64,000 bases of DNA from Mycobacteriales bacterium. GTDB lineage: Bacteria > Actinomycetota > Actinomycetes > JAFAQI01. Location of the stretch: NCBI GenBank assembly GCA_035504215.1, contig DATJSI010000036.1:1-64000 (forward strand), written 5' to 3'. Within the stretch, counting starts at the first letter, position 1, and each line of letters starts with the position of its first letter. Below the pieces are notes generated by a model. It was not told the origin of the DNA. It saw only the letters and a list, made by a program, of their open reading frames with translations, and did no database searches. The position numbers and the translations under genes were made by a program. Below, piece by piece: positions 1-11,472 of the stretch.

Positions 1-9
1 CGGCCGTTT

Positions 10-70
10 GTGCGCCTCCAACGCCAAGATCACGAAGGGTGTGCGCCTCCAACGTCAAGATCACGAAGGG
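10..70. repeat. Tandem half-copies of a dispersed palindromic repeat
   Basis: Two 30-bp units (10-39 and 41-70) differ at one base and are separated by a single T, so the period is 31 bp. Each unit matches the right arm of the full hairpin copies at 22251-22309 and 52167-52223 (core CCAACGTCAAGATCACGAAG). No left arm is seen; the window starts 9 bases before the first unit, so a larger element may be cut off. No promoter or ORF assigned to it. Confidence 0.8.
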
Positions 71-105
71 GGATGGCGGAGGGTGCGGAGCGGGCAGAGC
101 CGGGC

Positions 106-249
106 TCAGGCCAGGTGGGCGAGCCAGCCGACCAGCGGCACCATCACGATCGGGGCGGTCAGCACGAGCAGGCCGACGATCACCAGCGCGGCGAGCAGCC
201 GGACCCGGATCCGGGGCGCGCCCTGGGTGTCCTGCAACCGGCTCAGCAC
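106..249 (-). CDS. Possible small membrane peptide (47 aa)
   Basis: This is a weak call. A minus-strand ORF starts at a GTG at 249, with an in-frame TAG just upstream, and ends at 106. It encodes a short polar N-terminus with several arginines, then a strongly hydrophobic stretch (about residues 18-45, rich in Leu, Val and Ala) that could be one membrane helix. No family was recognised and no good ribosome binding site was seen. It lies between the tandem repeat and the dnaK promoter. It could equally be the remnant of the 3' end of a longer gene, or chance. The rest of 71-357 holds nothing else I can name. Confidence 0.2.
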   Translation of the reverse strand: MLSRLQDTQGAPRIRVRLLAALVIVGLLVLTAPIVMVPLVGWLAHLA

Positions 250-357
250 AGCCGCACGCTACGCCGCTCCCGGCGGCGGCGCACCTCGGTCGGCACCCGG
301 ACCCGCCCGGGGACAACGCCGCCGACGCGCTCGCGCCGGCTGTCCCCCGAACGCCGG

Positions 358-387
358 TTGTGGGCGGATTCGAGATTGTCATATGAT
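358..387 (+). promoter_or_regulatory. Candidate dnaK promoter (-35/-10)
   Basis: TTGTGG (358-363) and TATGAT (382-387) are separated by 18 bp and lie in the only AT-rich stretch of the leader. Transcription would start near 394, giving a leader of about 115 nt. The HspR-type operator at 398-418 sits immediately downstream of the -10, where a repressor would block initiation. Confidence 0.5.
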
Positions 388-397
388 TCGTAAAAAA

Positions 398-418
398 GTT
401 GAGCCAATCCGGCTCAAG
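398..418. promoter_or_regulatory. HAIR-type HspR operator
   Basis: The inverted repeat TTGAGCC (399-405) and GGCTCAA (411-417) fits the known HspR consensus CTTGAGT-N7-ACTCAAG in arm sequence (TTGAG/CTCAA) and exactly in spacing (9 bases between the pentamers). HspR is encoded in the same operon, so feedback repression of the dnaK operon is the expected role. Confidence 0.75.
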
Positions 419-460
419 AAAGGAATGACGTCGCAGCTCGCGGCGTTGACCTGATGACAC

Positions 461-480
461 GCGGCTCAACCCTGAGCCGC
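461..480. promoter_or_regulatory. Second inverted repeat in the dnaK leader
   Basis: GCGGCTCA (461-468) and TGAGCCGC (473-480) form a perfect 8-bp inverted repeat with a 4-base spacer, 30 bases before the dnaK start. It reuses the CTCA/TGAG letters of the HAIR site but in the opposite arrangement, so it may be an RNA hairpin or an accessory site rather than a true HspR operator. Confidence 0.4.
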
Positions 481-509
481 ACCCACAAGCAAGCGAAAGG
501 TCAACTCAC

Positions 510-2356
<1,847 letters not shown>

Positions 2357-2360
<4 letters not shown>

Positions 2361-3016
2361 GCGATTTCCCCGAGGAGGTCGGCCCGGTCATTCGTGACCG
2401 GCGCCGCCTCGATCCGACCACCGGCGAGGTGCGGGCCGGCGCGGCGCAGGTCGCCGCTGCCGCCGGCTCGGCCGCGCCGGCACCGGAGGCGGGAGCCTCG
2501 GCCGAGCTGCAAGCCCAGCTTGCCGAGCGCACCGCCGACCTGCAGCGGCTCCAGGCGGAGTACGCCAACTACCGGCGCCGGGTCGATCGCGATCGGCAGG
2601 CGGTCGGCGAGGCTGCGCTCGCGTCGGTGTTCGCCAACCTGCTGCCGTTGCTCGACGACATCGACCGGGCGCGCGCGCACGGCGAGGTGTCGGGCGGGTT
2701 CGCGCTCGTCGCCGACGGCCTCGAGGCGACGCTCACCAAGCTGGGCCTGACCCGCTTCGGTCAGGTCGGCGAGCCGTTCGACCCCACCCAGCACGAGGCG
2801 CTGACCCACGGCTTCTCCGACGAGGTTCAGGAGCCGACCTGTGCCGAGGTGCTGCAGTCCGGCTACCGGGTCGGCGAGCGGATCCTGCGGCCCGCACGGG
2901 TCGCGGTGGTGGAGCCCGAGACCGCGGTGCTTCCCGACCAGCCGTCCCGCACCGCCGCACCGAACGAGGACGACGACCAGCCGGACACCGACCCGCCGGC
3001 CAACCCGGCGTACTGA
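2357..3016 (+). CDS. grpE: Nucleotide exchange factor GrpE
   Basis: Releases ADP from DnaK to reset the chaperone cycle. The 219-aa protein has a variable N-terminus, a long coiled coil (about residues 50-110, running through [20 protein letters not shown]), and a C-terminal beta domain with the conserved run [12 protein letters not shown] followed by [15 protein letters not shown]. The GTG start overlaps the dnaK stop as GTGA, implying translational coupling. The C-terminal 35 residues are Pro-, Asp- and Glu-rich and look disordered. Identification is firm from the coiled coil, the FDPTQHEA motif and the position in the operon. Confidence 0.96.
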
Positions 3017-3079
3017 GCAAAGCGCGGGCACTACGACGACGATCACCATGAGTAGCGGGAAGGAGGCGCAGGAACCCCG

Positions 3080-4249
3080 ATGAGCGTTCGCGACTATGTC
3101 GAGAAGGACTACTACGCGGCGCTCGGAGTCCCGAAGACCGCCTCTGCCGCTGAGATCAAGAAGGCGTACCGCAAGCTGGCCCGCACCTACCACCCGGACG
3201 CAAACTCCGGTGACGCCAAGGCCGAGGAGAAGTTCAAGGAGATCTCCGAGGCCTACGACGTGCTCTCCGACGCCGACAAGCGCAAGGAGTATGACGAGGC
3301 CCGGACGCTGTTCGGGTCCGGCGGGTTCCGGATGCCGCCGGGTGGCGGCGCGGGCGGCCCGGGCGGCGTGCCGTTCGACCTCGGCGACCTGTTCGGTGGT
3401 GCCGGCGCCGGTGCCGCCGGTGGTGGGCTCGGCGACCTGTTCGGGGGGTTGTTCGGTGGTGGCCGCCGCAGTCAGACCGCGGCGCCGCGTCGCGGGGTCG
3501 ACGTCGAGGCCGAGGTGACGCTGTCGTTCACCGACGCGACCGAGGGCGCGACCATCCCGCTCACCTTGTCCGGACCGCACGCCTGCCCGACCTGCAAGGG
3601 CAGCGGCGCCAAGCCGGGTACGACGACCCGGGTCTGCCCCGGCTGCTCGGGCACCGGCATGTCCTCGCGCAACCAGGGCGGCTTCGCCTTCGCCGAGCCG
3701 TGCCGTGACTGCCGGGGACGGGGTCTGATCGTCGACGAGCCGTGCGCGGACTGCGGCGGGTCGGGTCAGGCGATCACCTCGCGCAGCTTGCGCGTGCGGA
3801 TCCCCGCCGGCGTCGCCGACGGGCAGAAGATCCGGCTGAAGGGCAAGGGTGAGGCCGGCACTCGCGGCGGGCCCGCCGGGGACCTGATCGTCACCGTGCA
3901 CGTCAGCCCGCACGATCTGTTCGGCCGCAAGGGTCACAACCTGACCCTGAAGCTGCCGGTGACCTACGCCGAGGCGGCGCTCGGCGCCACGGTCAAGGTC
4001 CCGACCTTGAACGGGCCGATGGTGTCGATGAAGATCCCGGCCGGCACCGCCAACGGCCGCGTACTTCGGCTCCGCGGCAAGGGCGTGGCGAAACGCGACG
4101 GCAGCAAGGGCGACCTGCTGGTCACGGTCGAGGTCGTCGTACCCGAACAGCTCTCCGACGAGGCCCGCGAGGCACTCAAGGCGTACGCGACCGCACACCC
4201 GCACGACCCGCGGACCCATCTCGGATCGGGAGGCGCTCACCATGGCTGA
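3080..4249 (+). CDS. dnaJ: Chaperone DnaJ (type I Hsp40)
   Basis: Co-chaperone that delivers clients to DnaK and stimulates its ATPase. The 389-aa protein has a J domain (residues 10-75) with HPD at 38-40, a Gly/Phe-rich linker (about 78-135), four CxxCxGxG-type zinc modules ([32 protein letters not shown]) and the C-terminal substrate-binding domain. All four zinc modules are intact, so it is a full type I DnaJ. A strong AAGGAGG-like site lies about 13 bases before the ATG. Its end overlaps the hspR start by 8 bases. Actinobacteria usually carry a second dnaJ elsewhere; this is the operon copy. Confidence 0.97.
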   Translation: MSVRDYVEKDYYAALGVPKTASAAEIKKAYRKLARTYHPDANSGDAKAEEKFKEISEAYDVLSDADKRKEYDEARTLFGSGGFRMPPGGGAGGPGGVPFDLGDLFGGAGAGAAGGGLGDLFGGLFGGGRRSQTAAPRRGVDVEAEVTLSFTDATEGATIPLTLSGPHACPTCKGSGAKPGTTTRVCPGCSGTGMSSRNQGGFAFAEPCRDCRGRGLIVDEPCADCGGSGQAITSRSLRVRIPAGVADGQKIRLKGKGEAGTRGGPAGDLIVTVHVSPHDLFGRKGHNLTLKLPVTYAEAALGATVKVPTLNGPMVSMKIPAGTANGRVLRLRGKGVAKRDGSKGDLLVTVEVVVPEQLSDEAREALKAYATAHPHDPRTHLGSGGAHHG

Positions 4250-4673
4250 CGGGCTCGGCTTCGGTGCACCGGATGACGACTCGCCGGTTTTTGTGATCTC
4301 CGTTGCGGCGACACTCGCCGGAATGCACCCTCAGACGCTGCGCTCCTACGACCGGATCGGCCTGGTCTCTCCCGGGCGGACCCAAGGTCGCGGCCGTCGC
4401 TACTCGGCGCGTGACATCGCGCTGCTGCGTGAGGTGCAACGGCTCAGCCAGGACGAGGGCATCAACCTCGCCGGCGTGAAGCGCATCCTGGAGCTCGAAG
4501 ACCAGGTCGCCGCCCTCCAGGCGCGCGTGCACGAACTGCACGCACAGCTCGAAGCGACGGCACACGAGGCGGCTCGCCGCGAGCGGAAGGTCCACCAGTC
4601 CTACCGCCGCGATCTCGTGCCGATCGACCAGTCCGCCGTCGTGGTCTGGCGGCGCCAGCCCGACCACCACTGA
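4242..4673 (+). CDS. hspR: Heat-shock repressor HspR (MerR family)
   Basis: Transcriptional repressor of the dnaK operon that, in Streptomyces and Mycobacterium, binds HAIR inverted repeats and needs DnaK as co-repressor. The 143-aa protein has an N-terminal MerR-type winged helix (about residues 17-85: [20 protein letters not shown], then [20 protein letters not shown]) and a short coiled coil after it ([20 protein letters not shown]). There is no C-terminal sensor domain, as expected for HspR. The start lies inside the last codons of dnaJ, so the two are coupled. The HAIR-type site at 398-418 is its likely target. Confidence 0.95.
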   Translation: MADGLGFGAPDDDSPVFVISVAATLAGMHPQTLRSYDRIGLVSPGRTQGRGRRYSARDIALLREVQRLSQDEGINLAGVKRILELEDQVAALQARVHELHAQLEATAHEAARRERKVHQSYRRDLVPIDQSAVVVWRRQPDHH

Positions 4674-4713
4674 CTTTCCCCTTTCCGCCTTCCCCCAAGA
4701 GAAGAACCAGCTG

Positions 4714-7317
4714 ATGGACACCTACCGATTCACCGCTCGTAGCCAGGAGGCGCTCGGCGCTGCCGTGCAGGCCGCCGGCGCCGCCGGGCATCCGCATGTC
4801 GAGCCGCTGCACATGCTGCACGCGCTGCTCATCCCGGCCGACGGGGTGCCGCGACCGCTGATCGAGGCGGCCGGCGGTGATCCGGCGCTCGTCGCGCGGG
4901 AGGTGCAGGCCGCACTCAACCGGTTGCCCACCGCGACCGGGGCAACCGTCGCGGCCCCCGGCCTGTCGTCCGTTGCCCTCGCCGTCGTCAACACCGCGGC
5001 CGAGATCGCGAAGTCGCTCGGTGACGAGTTCGTCTCGACCGAGCACCTGATCGTCGGACTGGCCCGCTCCGGCGGCCACCCGGTGGCCGACTTCCTGCCC
5101 GACCCGGATGCGCTGCAGGACGCCTTCAAGGCCGTTCGCGGTTCGGCTCGGGTGACCAGCCCCGAGCCGGAGGCGACGTACCAGACCTTGGAGAAGTACG
5201 GCGTCGACCTCACCGCGCAGGCTCGCGAGGGCAAGCTCGACCCGGTGATCGGTCGCGACACCGAGATCCGCCGGGTCGTCCAGGTGCTGTCGCGGCGGAC
5301 GAAGAACAACCCGGTGCTGATCGGCGAGCCGGGCGTCGGCAAGACCGCCGTGGTCGAGGGGCTCGCCCAGCGGATCGTTGCCGGTGACGTGCCGGAGTCG
5401 CTGCGCGACAAGCGGTTGGTCTCGTTGGACCTCGCTGCGATGGTTGCCGGCGCGAAGTACCGCGGCGAGTTCGAGGAGCGGCTCAAGGCCGTCCTCGCCG
5501 AGATCCGCGACAGCGACGGTCAGATCGTCACCTTCATCGACGAGCTGCACACGGTCGTCGGTGCCGGTGCGACCGGCGAAGGCGCGATGGACGCCGGCAA
5601 CATGTTGAAACCGATGCTCGCGCGCGGCGAGCTGCGGCTGATCGGTGCGACGACGCTCGATGAGTACCGCACCTCGATCGAGAAGGACCCCGCCCTCGAG
5701 CGCCGGTTCGCTCCGGTGATGGTGGGCGAGCCCAGCGTCGAGGACACGATCGCGATCCTGCGCGGCCTCAAGGGCCGCTATGAAGCGCATCACAAGGTCG
5801 AGATCGCCGATGCCGCGCTGGTCGCTGCCGCGACGCTTTCGAACCGCTACATCACCTCACGCTTCCTTCCGGACAAGGCGATCGACCTCATCGACGAAGC
5901 GGCATCGAGGCTGCGGATGGAGATCGACTCCCGTCCGGTCGAGATCGACGAGCTGCAACGCTCGGTCGACCGGCTGCGGATGGAGGAGATGGCGCTCGAG
6001 CGCGAGGAGGACGAGGCCTCGCGCGCCCGGCTCGACCGGCTACGCGCGGAGCTCGCCGACCGATCCGAGCAGCTGGCCGCGCTCACCGCGCGGTGGGAGC
6101 GCGAGAAGAGTGGTCTCAACCGGGTCGGTGAGCTGAAGCAGCGGCTCGACAGCCTGCGCACGCAGGCCGAGTCCGCGCAGCGTCAGGGCGACTTCGAGGC
6201 TGCGTCGCGCCTGCTCTACGCCGACATCCCGGCCGCCGAAGCCGAGCTCGCCGCGGCCGCCAGCGCCTCCGAGCAACGCGAGGCGATGGTGAAGGAAGAG
6301 GTCGGTGCGGACGACGTCGCCGAGGTCGTGGCGTCGTGGACCGGCATCCCCGCCGGCCGCCTGCTCGAAGGCGAGACCGCGAAGCTGTTGCGGATGGACG
6401 AGGCGCTGTCGGCGCGGGTGGTCGGCCAGGACGACGCCGTCCACGCGGTATCGGACGCGGTTCGCCGGGCGCGGTCCGGCATCTCCGACCCGGACCGGCC
6501 GACCGGCTCGTTCCTGTTCCTCGGCCCGACCGGGGTCGGCAAGACCGAGCTCGCGAAGGCGCTGGCCGGCTACCTGTTCGACGACGAGCGGGCGATGGTG
6601 CGCATCGACATGAGCGAGTACGGCGAGAAGCACACCGTCTCGCGTCTCGTCGGCGCGCCGCCCGGCTACGTCGGCTACGACGAGGGCGGCCAGCTGACCG
6701 AGGCGGTCCGCCGCCGGCCCTACACCGTGATCCTGCTCGACGAGGTCGAGAAGGCACATGCCGACGTCTTCGACGTACTGCTGCAGGTGCTCGACGACGG
6801 CCGGCTCACGGATGGGCAGGGCCGCACCGTCGACTTCCGCAACACGATCCTGCTGATGACGTCCAACCTCGGCTCGGTCTTCATCAATGACCCGGCGTTG
6901 GACGACAAGGCGAAGCACGAGGCCGCGATGCGTGCCGCGCGCGAACACTTCAAGCCGGAGTTCCTGAACCGGCTCGACGACATCGTGGTCTTCCACTCTC
7001 TCGGCAGCGAGCAGCTGGCGCAGATCGTCGAGATCCAGATCGAGCGGCTGATGACGCGGCTGGCCGACCGGCGGCTGACCCTCGAGGTCACTGACGGCGC
7101 CCGCGAGTGGCTCGCGATCACCGGCTTCGACCCGGTCTACGGGGCCCGGCCGCTGCGGCGGCTGATCCAGACCGCGATCGGAGACCCGCTGGCGAAGGCG
7201 TTGCTCAGCGGCGCGATCGCCGATGGCGACACGGTGCTGGTCGACGTGAACGAAGACCGCTCGGGACTCTCGGTGGTCTCGGCGGCCGAGAAAGCCGCCG
7301 CGCCGTTGATCGCCTGA
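4714..7317 (+). CDS. clpB: ATP-dependent disaggregase ClpB
   Basis: Hexameric Hsp100 that threads aggregated proteins and works with DnaK/DnaJ/GrpE to refold them. The 867-aa protein has the Clp N domain (1-145), NBD1 with Walker A GEPGVGKT at 204-211, the coiled-coil middle domain (about 400-525, Arg/Glu/Leu rich) and NBD2 with Walker A GPTGVGKT at 604-611 and the C-terminal D2 small domain. The middle domain separates ClpB from ClpC/ClpA. It follows hspR by 40 bp with no visible HAIR site in the gap, so it probably shares the dnaK promoter. That arrangement is tighter than in S. coelicolor, where I recall clpB lying several genes away. Confidence 0.97.
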   Translation: MDTYRFTARSQEALGAAVQAAGAAGHPHVEPLHMLHALLIPADGVPRPLIEAAGGDPALVAREVQAALNRLPTATGATVAAPGLSSVALAVVNTAAEIAKSLGDEFVSTEHLIVGLARSGGHPVADFLPDPDALQDAFKAVRGSARVTSPEPEATYQTLEKYGVDLTAQAREGKLDPVIGRDTEIRRVVQVLSRRTKNNPVLIGEPGVGKTAVVEGLAQRIVAGDVPESLRDKRLVSLDLAAMVAGAKYRGEFEERLKAVLAEIRDSDGQIVTFIDELHTVVGAGATGEGAMDAGNMLKPMLARGELRLIGATTLDEYRTSIEKDPALERRFAPVMVGEPSVEDTIAILRGLKGRYEAHHKVEIADAALVAAATLSNRYITSRFLPDKAIDLIDEAASRLRMEIDSRPVEIDELQRSVDRLRMEEMALEREEDEASRARLDRLRAELADRSEQLAALTARWEREKSGLNRVGELKQRLDSLRTQAESAQRQGDFEAASRLLYADIPAAEAELAAAASASEQREAMVKEEVGADDVAEVVASWTGIPAGRLLEGETAKLLRMDEALSARVVGQDDAVHAVSDAVRRARSGISDPDRPTGSFLFLGPTGVGKTELAKALAGYLFDDERAMVRIDMSEYGEKHTVSRLVGAPPGYVGYDEGGQLTEAVRRRPYTVILLDEVEKAHADVFDVLLQVLDDGRLTDGQGRTVDFRNTILLMTSNLGSVFINDPALDDKAKHEAAMRAAREHFKPEFLNRLDDIVVFHSLGSEQLAQIVEIQIERLMTRLADRRLTLEVTDGAREWLAITGFDPVYGARPLRRLIQTAIGDPLAKALLSGAIADGDTVLVDVNEDRSGLSVVSAAEKAAAPLIA

Positions 7318-7408
7318 GCGGGCGCTGCCTGGGCCGGCGCGGCCGCACCGTCCCGATGACGGGTAATCCCGTGGCCGGGCGTACGGCGGCGTCGGTAGGG
7401 TCGCTGGC

Positions 7409-7951
7409 GTGAGCGACGGCGACCGCGACGAGCTGCTGACCCGGATCAAACAGGACGCGGTGGTGCACGGCCGTGTGACGCTGTCCTCCGGGCAGGACGC
7501 GGACTACTACGTGGACCTGCGGCGAGTCACGTTGTCTGCCGCGGCGGCTCCGCTCGTCGGCCGGGTGATGCTTGACCTCACCGCGGACCTCGACTTCGAC
7601 GCCGTCGGCGGGCTGACCCTGGGGGCCGACCCGGTCGCTGCGGCGATGTTGCACGCGGCCGCCGCGTCCGGGCGCAAGCTCGACGCGTTCGTCGTGCGCA
7701 AGCAAGGCAAGGCACACGGCTTGCAACGCCGGATCGAGGGTCCGGATGTGGCGGGTCGGCGAGTGCTCGCCGTCGAGGACACCTCGACGACCGGGGGCTC
7801 GGTGCTGACCGCGGTCGGGGCGCTGCGCGAAGCCGGGGCCGACGTGGTCGGTGTCGCGGTGATCGTCGAGCGCGGCGCCGCAGACGCGGTGCGGGCCACG
7901 GGCCTCGACTACCTGGCGGCGTACTCGCTCGCCGATCTCGACCTGGCCTGA
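7409..7951 (+). CDS. pyrE: Orotate phosphoribosyltransferase
   Basis: Joins orotate to PRPP to make OMP in pyrimidine synthesis, in the cytosol. The 180-aa protein carries the type I PRTase PRPP-binding signature VLAVEDTSTTGGSVLTA (about residues 112-128), the flexible loop with RKQGKAHG upstream, and an N-terminus HGRVTLSSGQDADYYVDLR that is typical of PyrE. Length fits the family. The GTG start is preceded by GGTAGGG. It stands alone from other pyr genes; the neighbour dedA on the opposite strand ends 15 bp away, so the two converge. A few PyrE-like PRTases have other substrates, but the SSG..ADYYVD motif supports orotate. Confidence 0.9.
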   Translation: MSDGDRDELLTRIKQDAVVHGRVTLSSGQDADYYVDLRRVTLSAAAAPLVGRVMLDLTADLDFDAVGGLTLGADPVAAAMLHAAAASGRKLDAFVVRKQGKAHGLQRRIEGPDVAGRRVLAVEDTSTTGGSVLTAVGALREAGADVVGVAVIVERGAADAVRATGLDYLAAYSLADLDLA

Positions 7952-7966
7952 CTCCGGCGTTTCCGC

Positions 7967-8659
7967 TCAGGAGCTCGCGGCCCCGCGGTGGCGAGCCATG
8001 TGCACGAGCGCGGGCACGATCGCGAGGATGACGATGATGACCGCGAGCCCTTCGATGTAGTGCCGGATGAAGGAGATGTGTCCGAGCCAGTGGCCGAGCA
8101 GGATGATCGGTACGGTCCAGACCAGCCCGCCGATCAGGTTCCACGTCGTGTATGACGGCACCGGCATCGCGGCCACCCCGACGATCGGGCTGGCGAAGGT
8201 GCGCACGATCGGGACGAACCTCGACAGCACGACCGTCCGCGCCATGCCGAACCGCTCCAGGAAGCGATCGGCGCGTTCGACGTACTCGCGCTTGTAGTAC
8301 CTGGACTCGGGGCGGTCCTGCAGCCGGAGCTCCGCGCGACGGCCGACCTCGTAGCCGACTTGCCCCCCGATCACCGCCCCGGCGGCGGCCGCGATCATCA
8401 GCCAGCCGAGCGGCAGGTGCAGGTGCAGCGAGTTGTGGCCGTTCGTCGCATAGCCGGCGACGAACAGCAGCGAGTCGCCGGGCAGGAAGAAGCCGACCAG
8501 CACTCCCATCTCGGCCAGCAGGATGACCAGTACGCCGATGACGCCGAAGGTCGAAAGCAGGTGCGTCGGGCTGATCGCACCGAGCAACGCCTGCTGGTGC
8601 AGCGCGAGCTGGTGCAAGGCCGGCGCGTCCGCCGCCTGCGAGGCAAGGTGCTGGTGCAC
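7967..8659 (-). CDS. DedA family membrane protein (SNARE-associated domain)
   Basis: Integral membrane protein of the DedA/VTT family, whose members act as lipid scramblases or transporters (for example undecaprenyl-phosphate or phosphatidylethanolamine translocation). The 230-aa protein has an N-terminal hydrophobic helix, the re-entrant loop motif GFFLPGDSLLF, the basic YEVGRR region, the motif FSRFVPIVRTFASPIVG and a C-terminal membrane segment with GHWLGH. The start is a GTG at 8659; an internal start nearer the first helix is possible because the first 30 residues are polar and Gln/His rich. It is divergent from fba across a 91-bp gap and convergent with pyrE. The substrate cannot be told from sequence. 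Confidence 0.88.
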   Translation of the reverse strand: MHQHLASQAADAPALHQLALHQQALLGAISPTHLLSTFGVIGVLVILLAEMGVLVGFFLPGDSLLFVAGYATNGHNSLHLHLPLGWLMIAAAAGAVIGGQVGYEVGRRAELRLQDRPESRYYKREYVERADRFLERFGMARTVVLSRFVPIVRTFASPIVGVAAMPVPSYTTWNLIGGLVWTVPIILLGHWLGHISFIRHYIEGLAVIIVILAIVPALVHMARHRGAASS

Positions 8660-8750
8660 GCGCGCAGGGTAGCGCCCATACTTCAGGACAAGGCATGGTG
8701 AGCAGTGCCCCGGGAAAGACAGCCAACGGTCTGTGCTGAGGAGAGCCGAG

Positions 8751-9776
8751 ATGCCCGTCGCGAACCCTGAGGTCTACGCCGAGATGATCGACCGGGCGAA
8801 GGCCGGTGGCTTTGCCTATCCGGCGATCAACGTGACGTCGTCGGGGAGTCTGAACGCCGCGCTGCGCGGGTTCGCCGATGCCGAAAGCGACGGCATCATC
8901 CAGATCTCCTGGGGCGGCGCCGAGTTCGCCTCCGGTGCCTCGATCAAGAACATGGTGTCCGGGGCGGTGGCGATGGCGGCGTTCGCCAAGGTCGTCGCGA
9001 CGAACTACCCGGTCAACGTCGGTCTGCACACCGACCACTGCCCGCCGGACAAGCTGGCCGGCTACATGCGTCCGCTGCTGGAGCTTTCGATCGAGCGCGT
9101 AAAAGCCGGAGGCGACCCGATCTTCGGCTCGCACATGTGGGACGGCTCGGGCCTGGATCTCGAGGACAACCTCAAGACCGCCGACGAGCTGTTCGCGATG
9201 TCGATCGAGGCGCACACGATCATGGAGCTCGAGATCGGCGTCGTCGGTGGCGAGGAGGACGGCGTCAGCAACGAGCAGAACGAGAAGCTCTACACCTCGC
9301 CGAAGGACATGATGCGGGTCGCCGAGGTCCTCGGCGCTCCGGGCGAGCGCGGCCGCTACCTGCTCGCCGCGGTCTTCGGCAACGTGCACGGCGTCTACAA
9401 GCCCGGATCGGTCAAGCTCAAGCCCTCGATCCTCAAGGAGGGTCAGGAGTACGTCGGCAAGAAGCTCGGTGTGGAGCGGCCGTTCGACCTCGTGTTCCAC
9501 GGCGGTTCGGGCTCGATGTTCGACGAGATCCGCGAGACGCTGAACTACGGCGTGGTCAAGATGAACGTGGACACCGACACGCAGTACGCGTTCACCAGGC
9601 CGGTGGTCGACCACATGATGAAGAACTACGACGGGGTGCTGAAGGTCGACGGCGACGTGGGCAGCAAGAAGGCGTACGACCCGCGGGCGTGGGGCCGGGC
9701 GGCTGAGGAGGGCATGGCCGCGCGGGTGACCAAGGCGTGCGAGGACCTGAAGAGCACCGGCACCCGGATGACCTGA
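8751..9776 (+). CDS. fba: Class II fructose-bisphosphate aldolase
   Basis: Zinc-dependent aldolase of glycolysis and gluconeogenesis that cleaves fructose 1,6-bisphosphate to DHAP and glyceraldehyde 3-phosphate. The 341-aa protein has the catalytic/zinc motif GLHTDHCPPDKL, the acidic stretch DGSGLDLEDN, the second zinc region FGNVHGVYKPG and the phosphate loop VFHGGSGS. I chose the ATG at 8751, with GAGGAGAG just upstream, over an in-frame ATG 18 bases earlier that would precede the ribosome binding site. Its downstream neighbourhood (DUF3151, purA) is the common actinobacterial one. Confidence 0.96.
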   Translation: MPVANPEVYAEMIDRAKAGGFAYPAINVTSSGSLNAALRGFADAESDGIIQISWGGAEFASGASIKNMVSGAVAMAAFAKVVATNYPVNVGLHTDHCPPDKLAGYMRPLLELSIERVKAGGDPIFGSHMWDGSGLDLEDNLKTADELFAMSIEAHTIMELEIGVVGGEEDGVSNEQNEKLYTSPKDMMRVAEVLGAPGERGRYLLAAVFGNVHGVYKPGSVKLKPSILKEGQEYVGKKLGVERPFDLVFHGGSGSMFDEIRETLNYGVVKMNVDTDTQYAFTRPVVDHMMKNYDGVLKVDGDVGSKKAYDPRAWGRAAEEGMAARVTKACEDLKSTGTRMT

Positions 9777-9792
9777 CCCGGCCGGGCGGCGT

Positions 9793-9823
9793 TCCACTTG
9801 GCCGATCGGCCGTCACAAGTGGA
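9793..9823 (+). terminator. Hairpin after fba, possible terminator
   Basis: TCCACTTG (9793-9800) pairs with CAAGTGGA (9816-9823), an 8-bp perfect stem whose loop contains its own palindrome GGCCGATCGGCC. There is no clear T tract, so termination would be of the U-poor actinobacterial kind. It lies 17 bp after the fba stop and before the transpeptidase leader. Confidence 0.45.
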
Positions 9824-9917
9824 TCACGACTGGGCGCTCAGCAGGTCGATGTGCGCCGCAAAACCGGCAAGTACGACGTATCGTTGGAGAGCTTTCTTCC
9901 ATCCGAGTAGGGGAACG

Positions 9918-11450
9918 ATGTCGTCGACGCTGCGCGCGTTCGCTGTGGCGAGCTGCTCCGCGCTTCTCGTGGCCGGTGTGGCCACTTCAGCCGCCGCCTC
10001 CGGCGGCACCGACTTCAGCCTGCATCCGGCGTACGGCGTCCAGGGCAGCACGCTCACGCTGACCGGTGCCACCTTCACCGGCGAGACCGCCGCCACCATC
10101 AATGGCATTACCGCCGCTCACTTCCACCACGTCAACGCGCAGAAGGTGACGATCGTCGTGCCGGCCGGCGCGACCTCTGGTCCCGTGGTCGTGACCGGTG
10201 CGAAGACGCTGAACGGGCCGGACTTCTCGCTCCAGCAGCAGACCACCGCTACCGCGACCCTGTCGCGCAGCAGCCTGACCTTCACCCAGTCGCTCGTGGT
10301 GACCGGCGACCTGACCGAAAAGAGCACTGGCCACCCGGTGAGCGGGCAGCCGGCGGTGCTCCAGCACCGGGTCGCGGGGTCGACGTCCTGGCACCGTGCG
10401 AAGGGCACGCCGCAGCGCACGACCGGCTCGCAGGGCCAGGTCGGGTGGACGGTGCAGCCCGCGGTCAGTGGCGCTTACCGGGTGGCGTTCAAGAACACCC
10501 CGAGCTACACGAGCGCGACGACGTCCGGGCACAAGTACGCGTTGCGCCCGCTGCTGTCGTTCAACCCGCAGCACACCGTTCCGGTCTACTCGGACTCGGT
10601 GCTGCGCGGCCGGGTCCGGCCGCACCTGACCGGCACCATCTATCTCTGGAAGCAGGTCGACGGCGTCTGGAAGCACGCCGGCAAGACGACGGCGTACGAC
10701 GGTCGGTTCTCCTTCACGATCCATCCCGATGCGCTCGGTCCGGTGCTCTACCGCGTGGTCCGGCACTACGACGGATTGCACGCGCACGCCCAGTCCGCGA
10801 CCTTGCACCTGCAGGTCGTGCACCGCGAACTGGTGCTGGGTGACTCGGGCTCGGACGTGAAGGCACTGCAGAAGCGGTTGCGCAAGCTGCACTACTGGCT
10901 CGGCTCGGTGAGCAAGTACTACGGCGACGACACCCTGCACGCGGTGACCGCGTTCGAGAAGGTGCAGAAGCTTCCGCCCAACGGCGAGGTCACGATGGCG
11001 GTGTGGAACAAGCTGAACCACCCGCGCCACATCCACCTGCGCCATCCGCACGCCGCGACCTACGAGGTTGAGGTCAACATCGGCCGGCAGGTGCTGCTGA
11101 TGGCCAAGGACGGCCACATCACGCACATCCTCGACACCTCGACCGCGGGCGGCTACCTCTACAAGAACTCCGAAGGCGGGATCTCCAGGGCGATCACCCC
11201 GACCGGTCACTTCTCGATCCAGTACAAGCTGACCGGCACCCGCGTCTCGAAGCTCGGCACGCTGTACTACCCGTCGTACTTCACCGACACCGGCTACGCG
11301 ATCCACGGTGAGGGCAACGGCAACAGCGGCGGCGAGGTGCCGCCGTACCCGAACAGCCACGGCTGCGTCCGGATCACCGATGACGCCGTGCTGCACTTCT
11401 TCAGCTCGGCCTACCTCGCGGTCGGCGCTTCGGTCTGGATCTACCACTGA
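9918..11450 (+). CDS. Secreted L,D-transpeptidase (YkuD) with peptidoglycan-binding domain
   Basis: Predicted to form 3-3 peptidoglycan cross-links or attach proteins to the wall, outside the membrane. From the ATG at 9918 (GTAGGGGAACG upstream) the 510-aa protein has a signal peptide of about 28 residues ending SAAAS, an IPT/TIG-like Ig fold (about 30-110), Ig-like beta domains (about 115-310), a PG_binding_1 domain (about 315-375, VLGDSGSDVKALQKRLRKLH) and a C-terminal YkuD domain with the catalytic motif SHGCVR (Cys at residue 483). An upstream in-frame start would add 40 residues before the signal peptide and is unlikely. The domain order (Ig, PG-binding, YkuD) resembles actinobacterial LDTs in which Ig domains position the catalytic domain. 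Confidence 0.9.
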   Translation: MSSTLRAFAVASCSALLVAGVATSAAASGGTDFSLHPAYGVQGSTLTLTGATFTGETAATINGITAAHFHHVNAQKVTIVVPAGATSGPVVVTGAKTLNGPDFSLQQQTTATATLSRSSLTFTQSLVVTGDLTEKSTGHPVSGQPAVLQHRVAGSTSWHRAKGTPQRTTGSQGQVGWTVQPAVSGAYRVAFKNTPSYTSATTSGHKYALRPLLSFNPQHTVPVYSDSVLRGRVRPHLTGTIYLWKQVDGVWKHAGKTTAYDGRFSFTIHPDALGPVLYRVVRHYDGLHAHAQSATLHLQVVHRELVLGDSGSDVKALQKRLRKLHYWLGSVSKYYGDDTLHAVTAFEKVQKLPPNGEVTMAVWNKLNHPRHIHLRHPHAATYEVEVNIGRQVLLMAKDGHITHILDTSTAGGYLYKNSEGGISRAITPTGHFSIQYKLTGTRVSKLGTLYYPSYFTDTGYAIHGEGNGNSGGEVPPYPNSHGCVRITDDAVLHFFSSAYLAVGASVWIYH

Positions 11451-11472
11451 GCCGGCTGCCACGAGGCCGCCG

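Noticed and set aside
7578-9797. Minus-strand ORF of 739 aa across pyrE, dedA and fba
   Set aside because: The dedA region is real only in its own frame; this longer frame crosses three genes and resembles none.
9798-9917. 40-residue upstream extension of the L,D-transpeptidase
   Set aside because: It would place 40 polar residues ahead of a normal signal peptide, and the ribosome binding site precedes the internal ATG at 9918.
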